Origin: CAYRAV01 sp964422365
GTDB lineage: Bacteria; Bacillota; Clostridia; Lachnospirales; Lachnospiraceae
NCBI GenBank assembly: GCA_964422365.1
Contig: CAYRAV010000035.1
Location: 1 to 31,819 of the forward strand
DNA: 31,819 nt
Direction of reading: 5' to 3'
Shown: one piece after another, positions 8,100-16,965 of the stretch
Layout: each line of letters starts with the position of its first letter
Numbering within the stretch: position 1 is the stretch's first letter
Program-made: the position numbers and the translations under genes
Notes under the pieces: model-generated
The model's input: the letters and a program-made list of their open reading frames with translations, nothing else
What the model was told of the DNA's origin: nothing
Databases searched by the model: none

Positions 8100-9285
8100 T
8101 GTCATTTATCTAGCAGGAAGTGAAGAGGTTATAGTACGTCCTGTTGTGCCATTTGACCAGGAGGTTTGTGAGTTTTTAGAGACGCTGTCAAAGGAGATAT
8201 TAAGGGATGCCGCTTTAAAAGCATATACAGATGTAGTGTCCTTTGCCTTTTGGATTCGGAAGGGAAATATGCAGAAACAAAAAGAGTTATATGAAGAGAG
8301 TAATGGTTTGGAAAAATGCCGCATTGGAAAAGGGCTTATTTTTCACATTGCACCCTCTAATGTGCCAATTAATTTTGCATATTCTTTTGTATTTGGACTT
8401 CTTGCAGGAAATAGTAACATTGTAAGAGTTTCTTCTAAAAATTTTCCGCAAGCTGCACTTTTATGTAAGAAAGTACAGGAAGTGATGAACAGAGAAGAGT
8501 ATGCATCTATCAAACAGAGCAATGCCATTATAAAATATGAAAGAAACAAAGAGATTACAGATTACTTTTCTTCTGTTTGTGATATCAGAGTAATATGGGG
8601 GGGCGACCTTACAATTGAAGATATTAGAAAATCTCCGATGAAAGCACGAAGTAAGGAAATTGTATTTGCAGATAGGTATTCGTTTGGCATTATTTGTCCT
8701 GATGCTATTCTTGAAATGTCTGAAAAAGAGCGGGGACATCTGGCAGAACAATTTTATAATGATACTTATCTTATGGACCAGAATGCTTGTTCCACACCGC
8801 ATTTCATTTTATGGAAATCGGATGATGCAGATAAGGTAAAAAAAGCCCAGCAGTATTTTTGGAGCAGTGTATATGAAACAGCAAAAAAATATGATTTGGC
8901 AGATATCAAGGCCAGTGATAAATACACAGATTTGTGCCTGTTTGCTGTTAGGGCGGAGGAAAACTGTAAAGTAAAGAGGTATGGCAATTTACTTTATGTA
9001 GTGGATTTAGAAAAAATACCGGAAGAAATGACAAATTTACGTGGAAGATTTGGCATGTTCTATCAATGCAGAATTGAGAATCTGCGGGAGATAAGGGCAG
9101 GAATCACAGAAAAGGTTCAAACTGTTGCGGTTGTTGGTGTCAACAAGCAGGAAATTTGGAATTTTGTTATGGAAAATCATCTGACAGGAATAGACAGAAT
9201 CGTTCCTTTTGGAAGTACATTAGATATTGGACTTGTCTGGGATGGATATGATTTGGTTAGTGAAATGAGCAGAATAATAATATGA
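8077..9285 (+). CDS. luxC: LuxC-family acyl-CoA/acyl-protein reductase
   Basis: 402 residues of the LuxC fatty-acyl reductase family, related to aldehyde dehydrogenases, which reduce a thioester to an aldehyde with NADPH. Visible features are IAPSNVPINFAYSFVFGLLA (91-110) and NSNIVRVSSK (112-121), typical of the nucleotide-binding part; IWGGDLTIEDIR (173-184); and the presumed catalytic cysteine C238 in DQNACSTPHFI. The GTG at 8077 is taken as the start because GAGGGGG ends 4 bases before it; the ATG at 8086 would be 13 bases away. The gene overlaps luxE by 23 bases and is followed 14 bases later by pseI. Paired with LuxE and the ligase it forms a complete activate-transfer-reduce set. The acyl chain is unknown, and the link to nonulosonic acid biosynthesis rests on gene order only. 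Confidence 0.85.
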   Translation: MIPMRRNDVIYLAGSEEVIVRPVVPFDQEVCEFLETLSKEILRDAALKAYTDVVSFAFWIRKGNMQKQKELYEESNGLEKCRIGKGLIFHIAPSNVPINFAYSFVFGLLAGNSNIVRVSSKNFPQAALLCKKVQEVMNREEYASIKQSNAIIKYERNKEITDYFSSVCDIRVIWGGDLTIEDIRKSPMKARSKEIVFADRYSFGIICPDAILEMSEKERGHLAEQFYNDTYLMDQNACSTPHFILWKSDDADKVKKAQQYFWSSVYETAKKYDLADIKASDKYTDLCLFAVRAEENCKVKRYGNLLYVVDLEKIPEEMTNLRGRFGMFYQCRIENLREIRAGITEKVQTVAVVGVNKQEIWNFVMENHLTGIDRIVPFGSTLDIGLVWDGYDLVSEMSRIII

Positions 9286-9299
9286 GAGGAGAAGCTGCC

Positions 9300-10328
9300 A
9301 TGAATTTATATGAAAAAATAAAAAATGGTGTTTATGTGATTGCAGAAATGTCTGCAAACCATGCAGGAAAGTTAGAAAATGCATTAAAAATTGTAGAGGA
9401 AGCCGCCAAAGCGGGAGCGGACTGTGTTAAAATCCAGACTTATACAGCAGATACTTTGACGATTGATTGTAGGGATGATGCATACTGCATCAAAGGCGGA
9501 TTATGGGATGGCTATAATTATTATCAGCTTTATCAGGAGGCATCCACACCATGGGAATGGCATCAGGCAATTAAAGATAAATGTAAGGAAGTGGGAGTGG
9601 ATTTTCTATCTACACCATTTGACAATACAGCTGTGGATTTTTTAGAAGAGTTAGGAGTGGATTTTTATAAAATCGCTTCCTTTGAATTAGTAGACATTCC
9701 TCTTATTGAATATACCGCAAGTAAGGGAAAACCCATTGTTATGTCTGTTGGAATGGGAAGCATAGAGGAAATTGAGGAAGCCATTGCTGCCTGCACAAGG
9801 CAGAATAATCATAATATAGTGCTTTTAAAATGCTGTAGTCAGTATCCGGCAAATTTTGAAGATATGAATGTTTCTGTTATTCGAGATATGATAAAACGGT
9901 TTCAGGTTCCAATTGGTTTATCAGATCATTCTTTTGGCTCTCTGGCACCAGTCGTTGCAGTGTCCATGGGGGCAAAGGTTATTGAGAAACATGTGGCTTT
10001 AAGCAGAGAAGTGGAAAGCCCTGATTCTGGATTTTCTATGGAGATGTCTGAATTTGCACAGATGGTACAGGATGTAAGGAATGCATCTGTTATTATGGGG
10101 CAGCCGACCTATGAGTTAACAGAAACAGAAAAGAACGGGTTAGGGGGCAGACGTTCTCTTGTGGCAGTAAAAGACATTAAAAAAGGTGAGCCATTTACAA
10201 AAGAAAATGTAAGAAGTATCCGTCCGGCGATTGGAATAAAGCCCAAATATTATCACACTTTGTTAACCCAAAATGCGAAAAAAGATTATAAATTTGGAGA
10301 ACCGATTCTTATGGAGGAATTACAATGA
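9300..10328 (+). CDS. pseI: Pseudaminic acid synthase (NeuB family)
   Basis: 342 residues. PseI condenses 2,4-diacetamido-2,4,6-trideoxy-L-altrose with phosphoenolpyruvate to give pseudaminic acid. The NeuB TIM barrel covers about residues 1-260: AEMSANHAGKLENAL (15-29), AGADCVKIQTYTADTLT (38-54), LWDGYNYYQLYQEASTPWEWH (starting at 68, shown by its STPWEWH end), GLSDHSFG (206-213) and EKHV with H231 as likely metal ligand. A SAF (antifreeze-like) domain follows (GRRSLVAV to about 340). The AEMSANH and TPWEWH patterns are typical of PseI and distinguish it from sialic acid (NeuB) or legionaminic acid (LegI) synthases, which usually carry an IAEIGxNH motif. The start at 9300 has GGAG 8 bases upstream; an in-frame ATG at 9282 has no such site. 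Its stop overlaps the pseG start as ATGA. Confidence 0.9.
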   Translation: MNLYEKIKNGVYVIAEMSANHAGKLENALKIVEEAAKAGADCVKIQTYTADTLTIDCRDDAYCIKGGLWDGYNYYQLYQEASTPWEWHQAIKDKCKEVGVDFLSTPFDNTAVDFLEELGVDFYKIASFELVDIPLIEYTASKGKPIVMSVGMGSIEEIEEAIAACTRQNNHNIVLLKCCSQYPANFEDMNVSVIRDMIKRFQVPIGLSDHSFGSLAPVVAVSMGAKVIEKHVALSREVESPDSGFSMEMSEFAQMVQDVRNASVIMGQPTYELTETEKNGLGGRRSLVAVKDIKKGEPFTKENVRSIRPAIGIKPKYYHTLLTQNAKKDYKFGEPILMEELQ

Positions 10329-11362
10329 TTGGATTCCGTGTAGATGCCAATGAAGTGATTGCTACAGGTCATTTGATGCGATGTATAGCGATTGCTCAGG
10401 GATTTCAAAAACAGGGAGAAGAAGTCATGTTCTTTCTGGCAGAAGAAAAAGAAACGAACCGGCTGAAAGCACAGAATATGCCATATATTATTCTGCATAG
10501 CAGGTGGGATGCACTAGAACAGGAAGTTTTGGATTTGAAGCGGCTGCTGAAACAGTATCAGATTACAAAGCTGATTGTAGATTCTTATCAGGCAGCAGCT
10601 TCTTATTTAGAGGAACTGAATCAATGTGTGAAAGTCATCTATATAGATGATATGGAAAAAGCTTTATATCCTGTGTCTGCAGTGCTCCATTATAGCAGCT
10701 GGCCAGAGGACAAAGCATATGAAAGGCGTTATAATGGTACAGGTACGATATGTATGGCAGGTATGCAATACACCCCTCTTCGTACAGAATTTTATCCCAA
10801 TCAGGGAAACAATGCACAAAAAAACATTCTTATTACCACTGGAGGAACTGACCAGTATAATATTGCAGGAAGGCTATTGGAATACTTTATAAAGGCCGAT
10901 AAAAGGCAAAGTGACATACATTTTCTTGTAATATCAGGCAGCATGAATCAGAATAAACCATTTTTAGAGAATCTTGCAAAAGACCATCCTAATATTATAT
11001 TGTACGAAAATGTTAATTGCATGGGAAAACTTATGAGAAGCGCTTATCTGGCAGTATCAGCAGGAGGGACTACCTTATATGAATTGTGTGCATGCAGAGT
11101 GCCAACAGTATGTTTTTCTTTTGCGGACAACCAGGAGGGTTTTACTTGTGAAATGGGTAAAAGAGGTATTATGAGATATGCCGGGGATGCCAGAAAAAGC
11201 GAAGATATTGTGGAACGGATTTATAACAATATGATGGAATTGTGGGAGGACACTCATTTATATGTACAATATCAGAAAAAAATGGGCAGGCTTGTGGATG
11301 GAAAAGGTGTGGAACGGATAGTAGAGAATGTGCTGGCTTTAGAAGGAACAAGACAAATATAA
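10325..11362 (+). CDS. pseG: UDP-sugar hydrolase PseG of the pseudaminic acid pathway
   Basis: 345 residues. PseG removes UDP from UDP-2,4-diacetamido-2,4,6-trideoxy-beta-L-altrose. The fold is GT-B like: an N-terminal domain opening with MIGFRVDANEVIATGHLMRC, in which H16 matches the catalytic histidine (H17 in the Campylobacter enzyme), and a C-terminal domain with ILITTGGTD (168-176) and the nucleotide-binding SAGGTTLYEL (245-254). Length is in the upper range for the family, without an extra acetyltransferase domain. It begins with an ATGA overlap with pseI and ends 36 bases before pseC. Confidence 0.9.
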   Translation: MIGFRVDANEVIATGHLMRCIAIAQGFQKQGEEVMFFLAEEKETNRLKAQNMPYIILHSRWDALEQEVLDLKRLLKQYQITKLIVDSYQAAASYLEELNQCVKVIYIDDMEKALYPVSAVLHYSSWPEDKAYERRYNGTGTICMAGMQYTPLRTEFYPNQGNNAQKNILITTGGTDQYNIAGRLLEYFIKADKRQSDIHFLVISGSMNQNKPFLENLAKDHPNIILYENVNCMGKLMRSAYLAVSAGGTTLYELCACRVPTVCFSFADNQEGFTCEMGKRGIMRYAGDARKSEDIVERIYNNMMELWEDTHLYVQYQKKMGRLVDGKGVERIVENVLALEGTRQI

Positions 11363-11398
11363 CAAAAATCATGTAAAATATTGAATAAAGGAGTTGAA

Positions 11399-12529
11399 AT
11401 GATGTATATTCCATATGGCAGACAATCAGTAGATGAAAAAGATATTCAGGCAGTAATGGAGGTTTTACAATCAGACTATTTAACGACCGGACCAAAGGTT
11501 GCAGAGTTTGAAAAAAAGGTTGCAGATTATGTAGGAGCAAAATATGCAGTGGCAGTGAGTAATGGAACAGCGGCACTTCATATATCCTGCCTTGCTGCTG
11601 GAATATCAGAGGGAGATGAGGTAATCACCACACCCATTACTTTTGCTGCATCTTCAAACTGCGTATTATATTGTGGGGGGACACCAGTATTTGCAGATAT
11701 AGATGAAGATACTTACAATATAGATCCTGTTGAAATTGAGAAAAAGATTACAAGCAGAACAAAAGCTATTATTCCTGTGCATTATACAGGACGGCCCTGT
11801 AATATGGATGAGATAGCAGCGATTGCCAAAAAACATAACCTTTTGGTTATAGAGGATGCAGCTCATGCATTGGGGGCTTCCTACAAGAATAGAATGATAG
11901 GAAATATATCTGATTTGACTTGTTTTAGTTTTCATCCGGTAAAACCGATTACAACAGGCGAGGGCGGTATGGTTGTGACAAATGATGAAAACTTATATAA
12001 GCGGCTTGTTCTGTTCAGAAGTCATGGAATCACCAGAGAGAATGAGTTAATGACAGAGAATCAGGGCGGTTGGTATTACCAACAGCTGGAACTTGGATAT
12101 AATTACCGCATTACAGATATTTCCTGTGCATTAGGAATCAGCCAGATGGATAAGCTGCCTGCATTTTTGGCAAAAAGAAGAGGGATTGCAAAACGGTATG
12201 AGGAAGCATTTCAAGAAATAGAAAACATAAAGACACCAGCTCAATCAGCAGATTGTATGAGTGGATGGCATCTTTACATGATTCAGATATTAGATAAGGA
12301 CCGGAAAGAAGTATTTGATAAACTGAGGGATGCGGGAATCGGAGTAAATGTGCATTATATTCCGGTGTATAAGCATCCATATTATCAAAATTGCGGATAT
12401 TCAGACTGCTGTTGTCCAAAGGCAGAGATGTTTTATTCCAGAGCAATTAGTCTTCCGATTTTTCCAGAACTAACAGAGGAACAACAGCAATATGTCATTG
12501 ATAAGGTGATTGAATTTGCAACTGTTTAG
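11399..12529 (+). CDS. pseC: PseC aminotransferase of the pseudaminic acid pathway
   Basis: 376 residues of the DegT/DnrJ/EryC1 aminotransferase family, PLP dependent. PseC converts UDP-4-keto-6-deoxy-L-AltNAc to the 4-amino sugar using glutamate. The sequence is very close to the typical PseC pattern: SDYLTTGPKVAEFEKKVADY (25-44), VSNGTAAL (53-60), EDAAHALGA (152-160) and SFHPVKPITTGEGG, in which K182 should form the Schiff base with PLP (the H. pylori enzyme uses K183). AGGAG lies 5 bases before ATG 11399 and 8 before ATG 11402, so the start may be one codon later. This is the last gene of the operon. PseB, PseH and PseF do not follow, and I see no strong terminator after the stop. Confidence 0.92.
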   Translation: MMYIPYGRQSVDEKDIQAVMEVLQSDYLTTGPKVAEFEKKVADYVGAKYAVAVSNGTAALHISCLAAGISEGDEVITTPITFAASSNCVLYCGGTPVFADIDEDTYNIDPVEIEKKITSRTKAIIPVHYTGRPCNMDEIAAIAKKHNLLVIEDAAHALGASYKNRMIGNISDLTCFSFHPVKPITTGEGGMVVTNDENLYKRLVLFRSHGITRENELMTENQGGWYYQQLELGYNYRITDISCALGISQMDKLPAFLAKRRGIAKRYEEAFQEIENIKTPAQSADCMSGWHLYMIQILDKDRKEVFDKLRDAGIGVNVHYIPVYKHPYYQNCGYSDCCCPKAEMFYSRAISLPIFPELTEEQQQYVIDKVIEFATV

Positions 12530-12590
12530 GAAGTGCCATTCGCACATATGAGTCTGTAACTTCTCGAATCGTTATTGTGAGCACCACAGG

Positions 12591-12650
12591 TGTAAACAGT
12601 AACATAAAATTGCTATAAATGTAAAAAATTAGGAGAAAAATGTAAACAGT
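12591..12650 (+). promoter_or_regulatory. Direct repeat TGTAAACAGT, possible regulator sites
   Basis: The exact 10-mer TGTAAACAGT occurs at 12591-12600 and 12641-12650, 50 bases apart start to start (close to five helical turns), with a related ATGTAAA at 12619-12625. It lies in the gap between pseC and the coiled-coil gene. The function is unknown; it could be an activator or repressor site. Confidence 0.3.
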
Positions 12651-12828
12651 TTTCACAAAAATATTATTACGGGTTATGTTTTCACATGAGATAGTCGATA
12701 TAAAGTTATAAGTGGACTATAAGCGTATAAGAAAAATAAAAAAATTGGAAAGGCTGCAAAAACTGACAGAGCAAAATGTGATGGTTAAGTGGGATATATG
12801 CAGCAGGCATTACAAGGAGGTAGTTAAG

Positions 12829-13497
12829 ATGCATATGACGGATTTTTTTAAGGCAGTGGGACCAGGTGAACAGATTAAGGGACAGAATACAGTTTTAGAT
12901 AGAGAAGAGAATACTGCAGAGAAGAAACAACAGGAAACGAAAGAAGTTACAATTGAGGACAATGAAGCTGCTCTGGATGCTTTTAGAAGTGATTTGGCAT
13001 CTTCAACCTACAGGGCACCAGAAGATTTGGCACAATTAGTAAGTACGGAAGAGGTAACAAAGGTAAAAGATATTTTAGCCCAATTAAAGGATGCAGAGTT
13101 AAAAATCGCAAAAAGTAATGCTGCAGATGCAGTAAAGGAACTTTCAAAGAAACGTATCCGGATGGTAAAGAATAAATGTAATGTAAAAATCAATCGTTTG
13201 AATCTGGAACAGGAATTAGAATTACAGGCAGAGCAGGCAAAGAAAGCAAAAGATGATACAAGGGCCAGTGAACTTGAAGAACAGTTAAGGAGGACAAGGA
13301 GTGCCCGCAAATCAGAAGAATATACAGATGTACAGAGGGCGATGCAGGAAGAACAATTAGAGCAGCAATTAGATAAGTATTCTGTATATGAGCAGAATGC
13401 ATATGGCACTGCTTATACAAGAAATATGTATAAAGATATGAGTACCTCAGGCAGTTTTATTAATGCAAGTGTAGGGAATTTTAAAGCTACAATGTAA
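12829..13497 (+). CDS. Coiled-coil protein of unknown function
   Basis: 222 residues; I do not recognise a family. It has no signal peptide or membrane segment. It starts MHMTDFFKAVGPGEQ, has an acidic/polar stretch to about residue 60, and is then rich in Glu, Gln, Lys, Arg and Leu with heptad-like spacing from about 68 to 185, indicating a long coiled coil. The tail (YGTAYTRNMYKDMSTSGSF and NASVGNFKATM) is polar. The start at 12829 is chosen because a perfect AAGGAGG (12814-12820) sits 8 bases upstream; the frame stays open 39 codons further back but lacks a good ribosome site there. It lies between the glycan operon and pullulanase, with its own terminator. A GTCGATAT at 12694-12701 is one base off the flagellar sigma -10 but has no TAAA -35 box. 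A motility role is a guess from position only. Confidence 0.75.
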   Translation: MHMTDFFKAVGPGEQIKGQNTVLDREENTAEKKQQETKEVTIEDNEAALDAFRSDLASSTYRAPEDLAQLVSTEEVTKVKDILAQLKDAELKIAKSNAADAVKELSKKRIRMVKNKCNVKINRLNLEQELELQAEQAKKAKDDTRASELEEQLRRTRSARKSEEYTDVQRAMQEEQLEQQLDKYSVYEQNAYGTAYTRNMYKDMSTSGSFINASVGNFKATM

Positions 13498-13518
13498 TAA
13501 TAAAATCTATAGGAGATT

Positions 13519-13569
13519 GAAAAAGCATAAAATAACAAGAAATGTTAGTTTTATGCTTTTTCTTTTTTT
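13519..13569 (+). terminator. Rho-independent terminator after the coiled-coil gene
   Basis: GAAAAAGCATAAAA (13519-13532) pairs perfectly with TTTTATGCTTTTTC (13549-13562), followed by seven T residues. It begins 22 bases after the stop codon. Confidence 0.85.
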
Positions 13570-13742
13570 CATTATATGTTAGAATTATATTTAAAATATG
13601 AATGTTATGTTGAGAAAACACAAAAATCGATATTAATATTGCAAAATATGGATTATAATACTAAAATATTTGAAAAAGACATTCATATATAATGAAAATC
13701 AAACTCTTATGATTTGAGTAAGCATTAAAAGGAGGAGAAAAA

Positions 13743-16700
13743 ATGAAAAAAAGGATTACAGCAGGGCTGTTAGCGATTGTTATGCTGCTTATAAGCACCA
13801 TGACAGGAATGGTCTTTATGCCAAATGCTGCAAAAGCAGCAGGCTCAGGTGTCACAGTCATTATTCATTATGGCGGGAGGGAAGATGACAATTATGAAAT
13901 TTGGAATTTATGGCTATGGGAAGATGGAGCAGACGGAAAGCAGGTAGACTTTACTTCAGAGGATGATTTTGGAAAAATAGCAATTTACCAAACCACTAAT
14001 ACACCAGAGAAAATCGGCTTCATTGTCCGTGCCGGAGAATGGGAAGAAAAGGATGTAGATGCAGACCGTTTTATTGAAATAAACGGGAATACAGCAGAAA
14101 TCTGGGTTACCAGTGGAAAAGAAGAATTTGAAACAAAAGCACCAAAAGGAGCAAAATCTTATGATTTTGCAGCTGCGGAGAAAAAGAGAATGGAAATATA
14201 TAATAAGAAAGATGCATTAAAGATTAACGTGCATTATTATAGTTTTAATGGAGGATATAAAGACATATCAGCTTATTCATGGCCGGGAGATCAAGCTGGA
14301 GGCTCTTATCCAGTTGTAGAAAAAGATGACTTTGGAGGTGTATATCATATCGGTTATACAGATTTAAAAGACATTCAAACAGCAGGTCTTACATTCTATC
14401 TTGCCAATGGGCAGGAAGATGTACAGACAAAGAGAGAGATTGATTTAACAAAGGCAAAAAATAATGTGCTGGACGTTTATACTGTACAGGGAAATAGTGA
14501 AGTATGGTATACCAAAGAAGAAGCAGACAAAACACCTCAGATTGTAACAGCGGCATTTACAGAAAAGACAAGTAAAGAAATTGCATTTTCTTTATCGAAA
14601 CCAATTGATACTTCTAATGAAAAAGAAGCAGAGAAATTTAAAGTAACCGATCAGGACGGCATAGAATATGAAATTGTTAAAATATGGACAGAAACACCAG
14701 GTGTGGAAACAGATGCAGTTTTAATTATGAAAGAGCCTCTGGATTTGTCAAAAACATATACATTAGCAAAAGATGGTTATAATAGTCAAATCATTTCTAT
14801 CGGAACAGTTTTTTCTTCCAAAGAATTTGAGGAGGCATTTCACTATGAAGGAGATGATTTAGGAGCTGTTTACACAGACGAGAAAACTAGTTTCAGAGTA
14901 TGGGCGCCGACAGCATCAGAAGTCATGTTAAACCTTTATGAAGAGGGCAGCGGAGATAATTTGATTCAGGCTGTAAATATGGCAAAAGATGTAAATGGTA
15001 CATGGGTTTATGAAGCAAAAGGAGATTTAAACGGAACTTATTATACATATAGTGTAACAGTAGATGGGAAAACAAAGGAAGCTGTGGATTTGTATGCAAG
15101 AAGTACTGGTGTTAATGGAGAACGTGGTATGATTCTGGATTTGGATTCTACAAATCCAAGCGGATTTTCAGGAGAGAAAAGGCTGGCATTTGTTAATCCA
15201 ACAGATGCAGTGATTTATGAATTGCATGTAAGAGATTTATCATCAGACAAAAGTTCAGGTATCCAGAATGTTGGTAAATTTTTAGAATTTACAGAAAGAG
15301 ATACTACAAATAGCAATGGAACAGCAACAGGATTAGACCATTTAATTGATTTGGGAGTCACACATGTTCAAATCCTTCCTTCTTTTGATTATGCTACTGT
15401 AGATGAAAGCAAAGCAGATAACAATCAATTTAACTGGGGATATGATCCAAAGAACTATAACACACCAGAGGGTTCTTATTCTACAAATGCAGAGGATGGG
15501 GCTGTAAGGGTAAATGAATATAAGCAGATGGTGCAATCATTACATAAGAATAACATTCGTGTTATTATGGATGTAGTATATAACCACACATTTGATACAG
15601 AAGAATCGAATTTTCAGAAGATTGTACCAAATTATTACTATAGAAAGAATGGAGAGGCATTTTCAAATGCTTCCGGCTGTGGAAATGAAACAGCTTCTGA
15701 ACGCTCTATGGTTAGAAAATATATTGTAGATTCTGTTGTATATTGGGCAACGGAATATCATGTAGATGGGTTTCGTTTTGATTTAATGGGTATTCATGAT
15801 ATAGAGACAATGAATGCAATAAGGGAAGCCTTAGATAAAGTAGATCCGAGTATTCTTGTGTACGGAGAGGGATGGACCGGAGGAGATTCTGTTTTAGAGG
15901 AAGATGAGAGAGCTGTAAAGAAAAATATGGATGCCATAGAGGGAATTGCAGCATTTAGTGATGATATTAGAGATGGCATGAAAGGAAATGTATTTGACGC
16001 AAATGATACAGGGTTTGTAAGCGGCAAAGAAGGCATGGAAGAAACGATTAAATATGCAGCAGCAGGAGCAGTAGAACATGAACAGGTAGATATTACGAAA
16101 AATGAAAAATCAGATCTGTTTTGGGCAAAAGAACCAACACAGGTGATTAATTATGCATCCTGCCATGATAACCTAACATTATGGGATAAACTTGCAGTTT
16201 CAAATGGAGATGACAGTGTAGAAGACAGAATAAAAATGAATAAGCTGTGCAGTGCAATTGTCTTTACTTCACAGGGAATCCCATTTTTACAGGCAGGCGA
16301 AGAATTGCTAAGAAGTAAGCCGTATGTGACAGAAATCAGTGCTTTTTCTGACAACAGCTATAATCTGCCAGATACTGTAAATAGTATCAAGTGGGATGAC
16401 AAAGATGAAAATATAGAAGTTTATGATTACTATAAAGGTTTGATTGCATTTAGAAAGTCCCACAATGCACTTCGTATGACTACTGCGGAAGAGATACAAA
16501 AGAATTTAAGATTTATATCAGATTTACCTGCAAATGTAGTAGGTTATACGATTGAAAACAGCCCAAATGGAGAAGTAGCAGAACGTTTAATGGTAATATA
16601 CAATGCCAACAAAGATGCGATTAATGTTACATTACCAGAAGGAAGCTGGAATATATATGTAAATGGAGAAACTGCTGGTTGCAATGTATTGGAGAAAGTA

Positions 16701-16904
16701 GAAGGCAGTGTATCAGTGGAAGGTATTTCTGCAATGGTACTTGCAAAAGAAGACAAAAAATCAGAAAATTATAAGGCAGAGAAACCAGTACAAGGTAACA
16801 ATATGGGAATAACAGAGAAAGTATTGGCGATAATGGGTGTGGTACTATTTGTTGGTTTGGTTACCGGGTTAATGATTTCTAAAAAGAAAGGAAATAAAAA
16901 ATAA
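13743..16904 (+). CDS. pulA: Cell-surface type I pullulanase, membrane anchored at the C-terminus
   Basis: 1053 residues; cleaves alpha-1,6 links in pullulan and branched starch outside the cell. A signal peptide covers about residues 1-32 (MKKRITAGLLAIVMLLIS, then an AKA/A cleavage region). Two CBM41-like starch-binding modules follow (about 37-125, VTVIIHYGG and IWNLWLW; about 160-255, INVHYYSF and ISAYSW), then a spacer domain (265-355), a CBM48-like module (365-450, TSFRVWAPTASEV) and a GH13 barrel. Type I hallmarks are FNWGYDPKNYNTPEGSYS (563-580), VVYNHT (611-616), nucleophile D680 in DGFRFD, general acid E709 in YGEGW and D809 in SCHDN. A beta-sandwich ends near 1000. Then comes a polar linker and one membrane helix (about 1026-1045) with a KKKGNKK tail; there is no LPXTG sorting motif. 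AAAAGGAGGAG precedes the ATG. It probably supplies maltodextrins to the cell. Confidence 0.95.
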   Translation: MKKRITAGLLAIVMLLISTMTGMVFMPNAAKAAGSGVTVIIHYGGREDDNYEIWNLWLWEDGADGKQVDFTSEDDFGKIAIYQTTNTPEKIGFIVRAGEWEEKDVDADRFIEINGNTAEIWVTSGKEEFETKAPKGAKSYDFAAAEKKRMEIYNKKDALKINVHYYSFNGGYKDISAYSWPGDQAGGSYPVVEKDDFGGVYHIGYTDLKDIQTAGLTFYLANGQEDVQTKREIDLTKAKNNVLDVYTVQGNSEVWYTKEEADKTPQIVTAAFTEKTSKEIAFSLSKPIDTSNEKEAEKFKVTDQDGIEYEIVKIWTETPGVETDAVLIMKEPLDLSKTYTLAKDGYNSQIISIGTVFSSKEFEEAFHYEGDDLGAVYTDEKTSFRVWAPTASEVMLNLYEEGSGDNLIQAVNMAKDVNGTWVYEAKGDLNGTYYTYSVTVDGKTKEAVDLYARSTGVNGERGMILDLDSTNPSGFSGEKRLAFVNPTDAVIYELHVRDLSSDKSSGIQNVGKFLEFTERDTTNSNGTATGLDHLIDLGVTHVQILPSFDYATVDESKADNNQFNWGYDPKNYNTPEGSYSTNAEDGAVRVNEYKQMVQSLHKNNIRVIMDVVYNHTFDTEESNFQKIVPNYYYRKNGEAFSNASGCGNETASERSMVRKYIVDSVVYWATEYHVDGFRFDLMGIHDIETMNAIREALDKVDPSILVYGEGWTGGDSVLEEDERAVKKNMDAIEGIAAFSDDIRDGMKGNVFDANDTGFVSGKEGMEETIKYAAAGAVEHEQVDITKNEKSDLFWAKEPTQVINYASCHDNLTLWDKLAVSNGDDSVEDRIKMNKLCSAIVFTSQGIPFLQAGEELLRSKPYVTEISAFSDNSYNLPDTVNSIKWDDKDENIEVYDYYKGLIAFRKSHNALRMTTAEEIQKNLRFISDLPANVVGYTIENSPNGEVAERLMVIYNANKDAINVTLPEGSWNIYVNGETAGCNVLEKVEGSVSVEGISAMVLAKEDKKSENYKAEKPVQGNNMGITEKVLAIMGVVLFVGLVTGLMISKKKGNKK

Positions 16905-16905
16905 A

Positions 16906-16935
16906 ACAGGAACCGGAATTCCGGTTCCTGTTCTT
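16906..16935. terminator. Bidirectional terminator between pulA and the convergent membrane protein gene
   Basis: A perfect 26-bp palindrome (16906-16931, arms of 13 bases beginning ACAGGAACCGG) lies 2 bases after the pulA stop. A short T-rich run follows on the plus strand and an A-rich run precedes it, so it can serve both convergent genes. Confidence 0.8.
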
Positions 16936-16965
16936 TATGCATTGCAGTAATCTGTATAGGAAAAG

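Noticed and set aside
7023..9285. LuxE and LuxC read as a bioluminescence operon
   Set aside because: luxA, luxB and luxD are absent and the genes are joined to pseI-pseG-pseC, so light production is not supported.
9300..10328. Sialic acid (NeuB) or legionaminic acid (LegI) synthase instead of PseI
   Set aside because: The AEMSANH and STPWEWH patterns and the PseC/PseG neighbours fit PseI.
12694..12701. GTCGATAT as a SigD -10 for the coiled-coil gene
   Set aside because: One mismatch and no TAAA box 15-16 bases upstream; kept only as a remark.
13008..13409. 133-codon open frame antisense to the coiled-coil gene
   Set aside because: Ser/Phe/Cys-rich composition is the mirror of a Glu/Lys-rich coding strand; no start signal.
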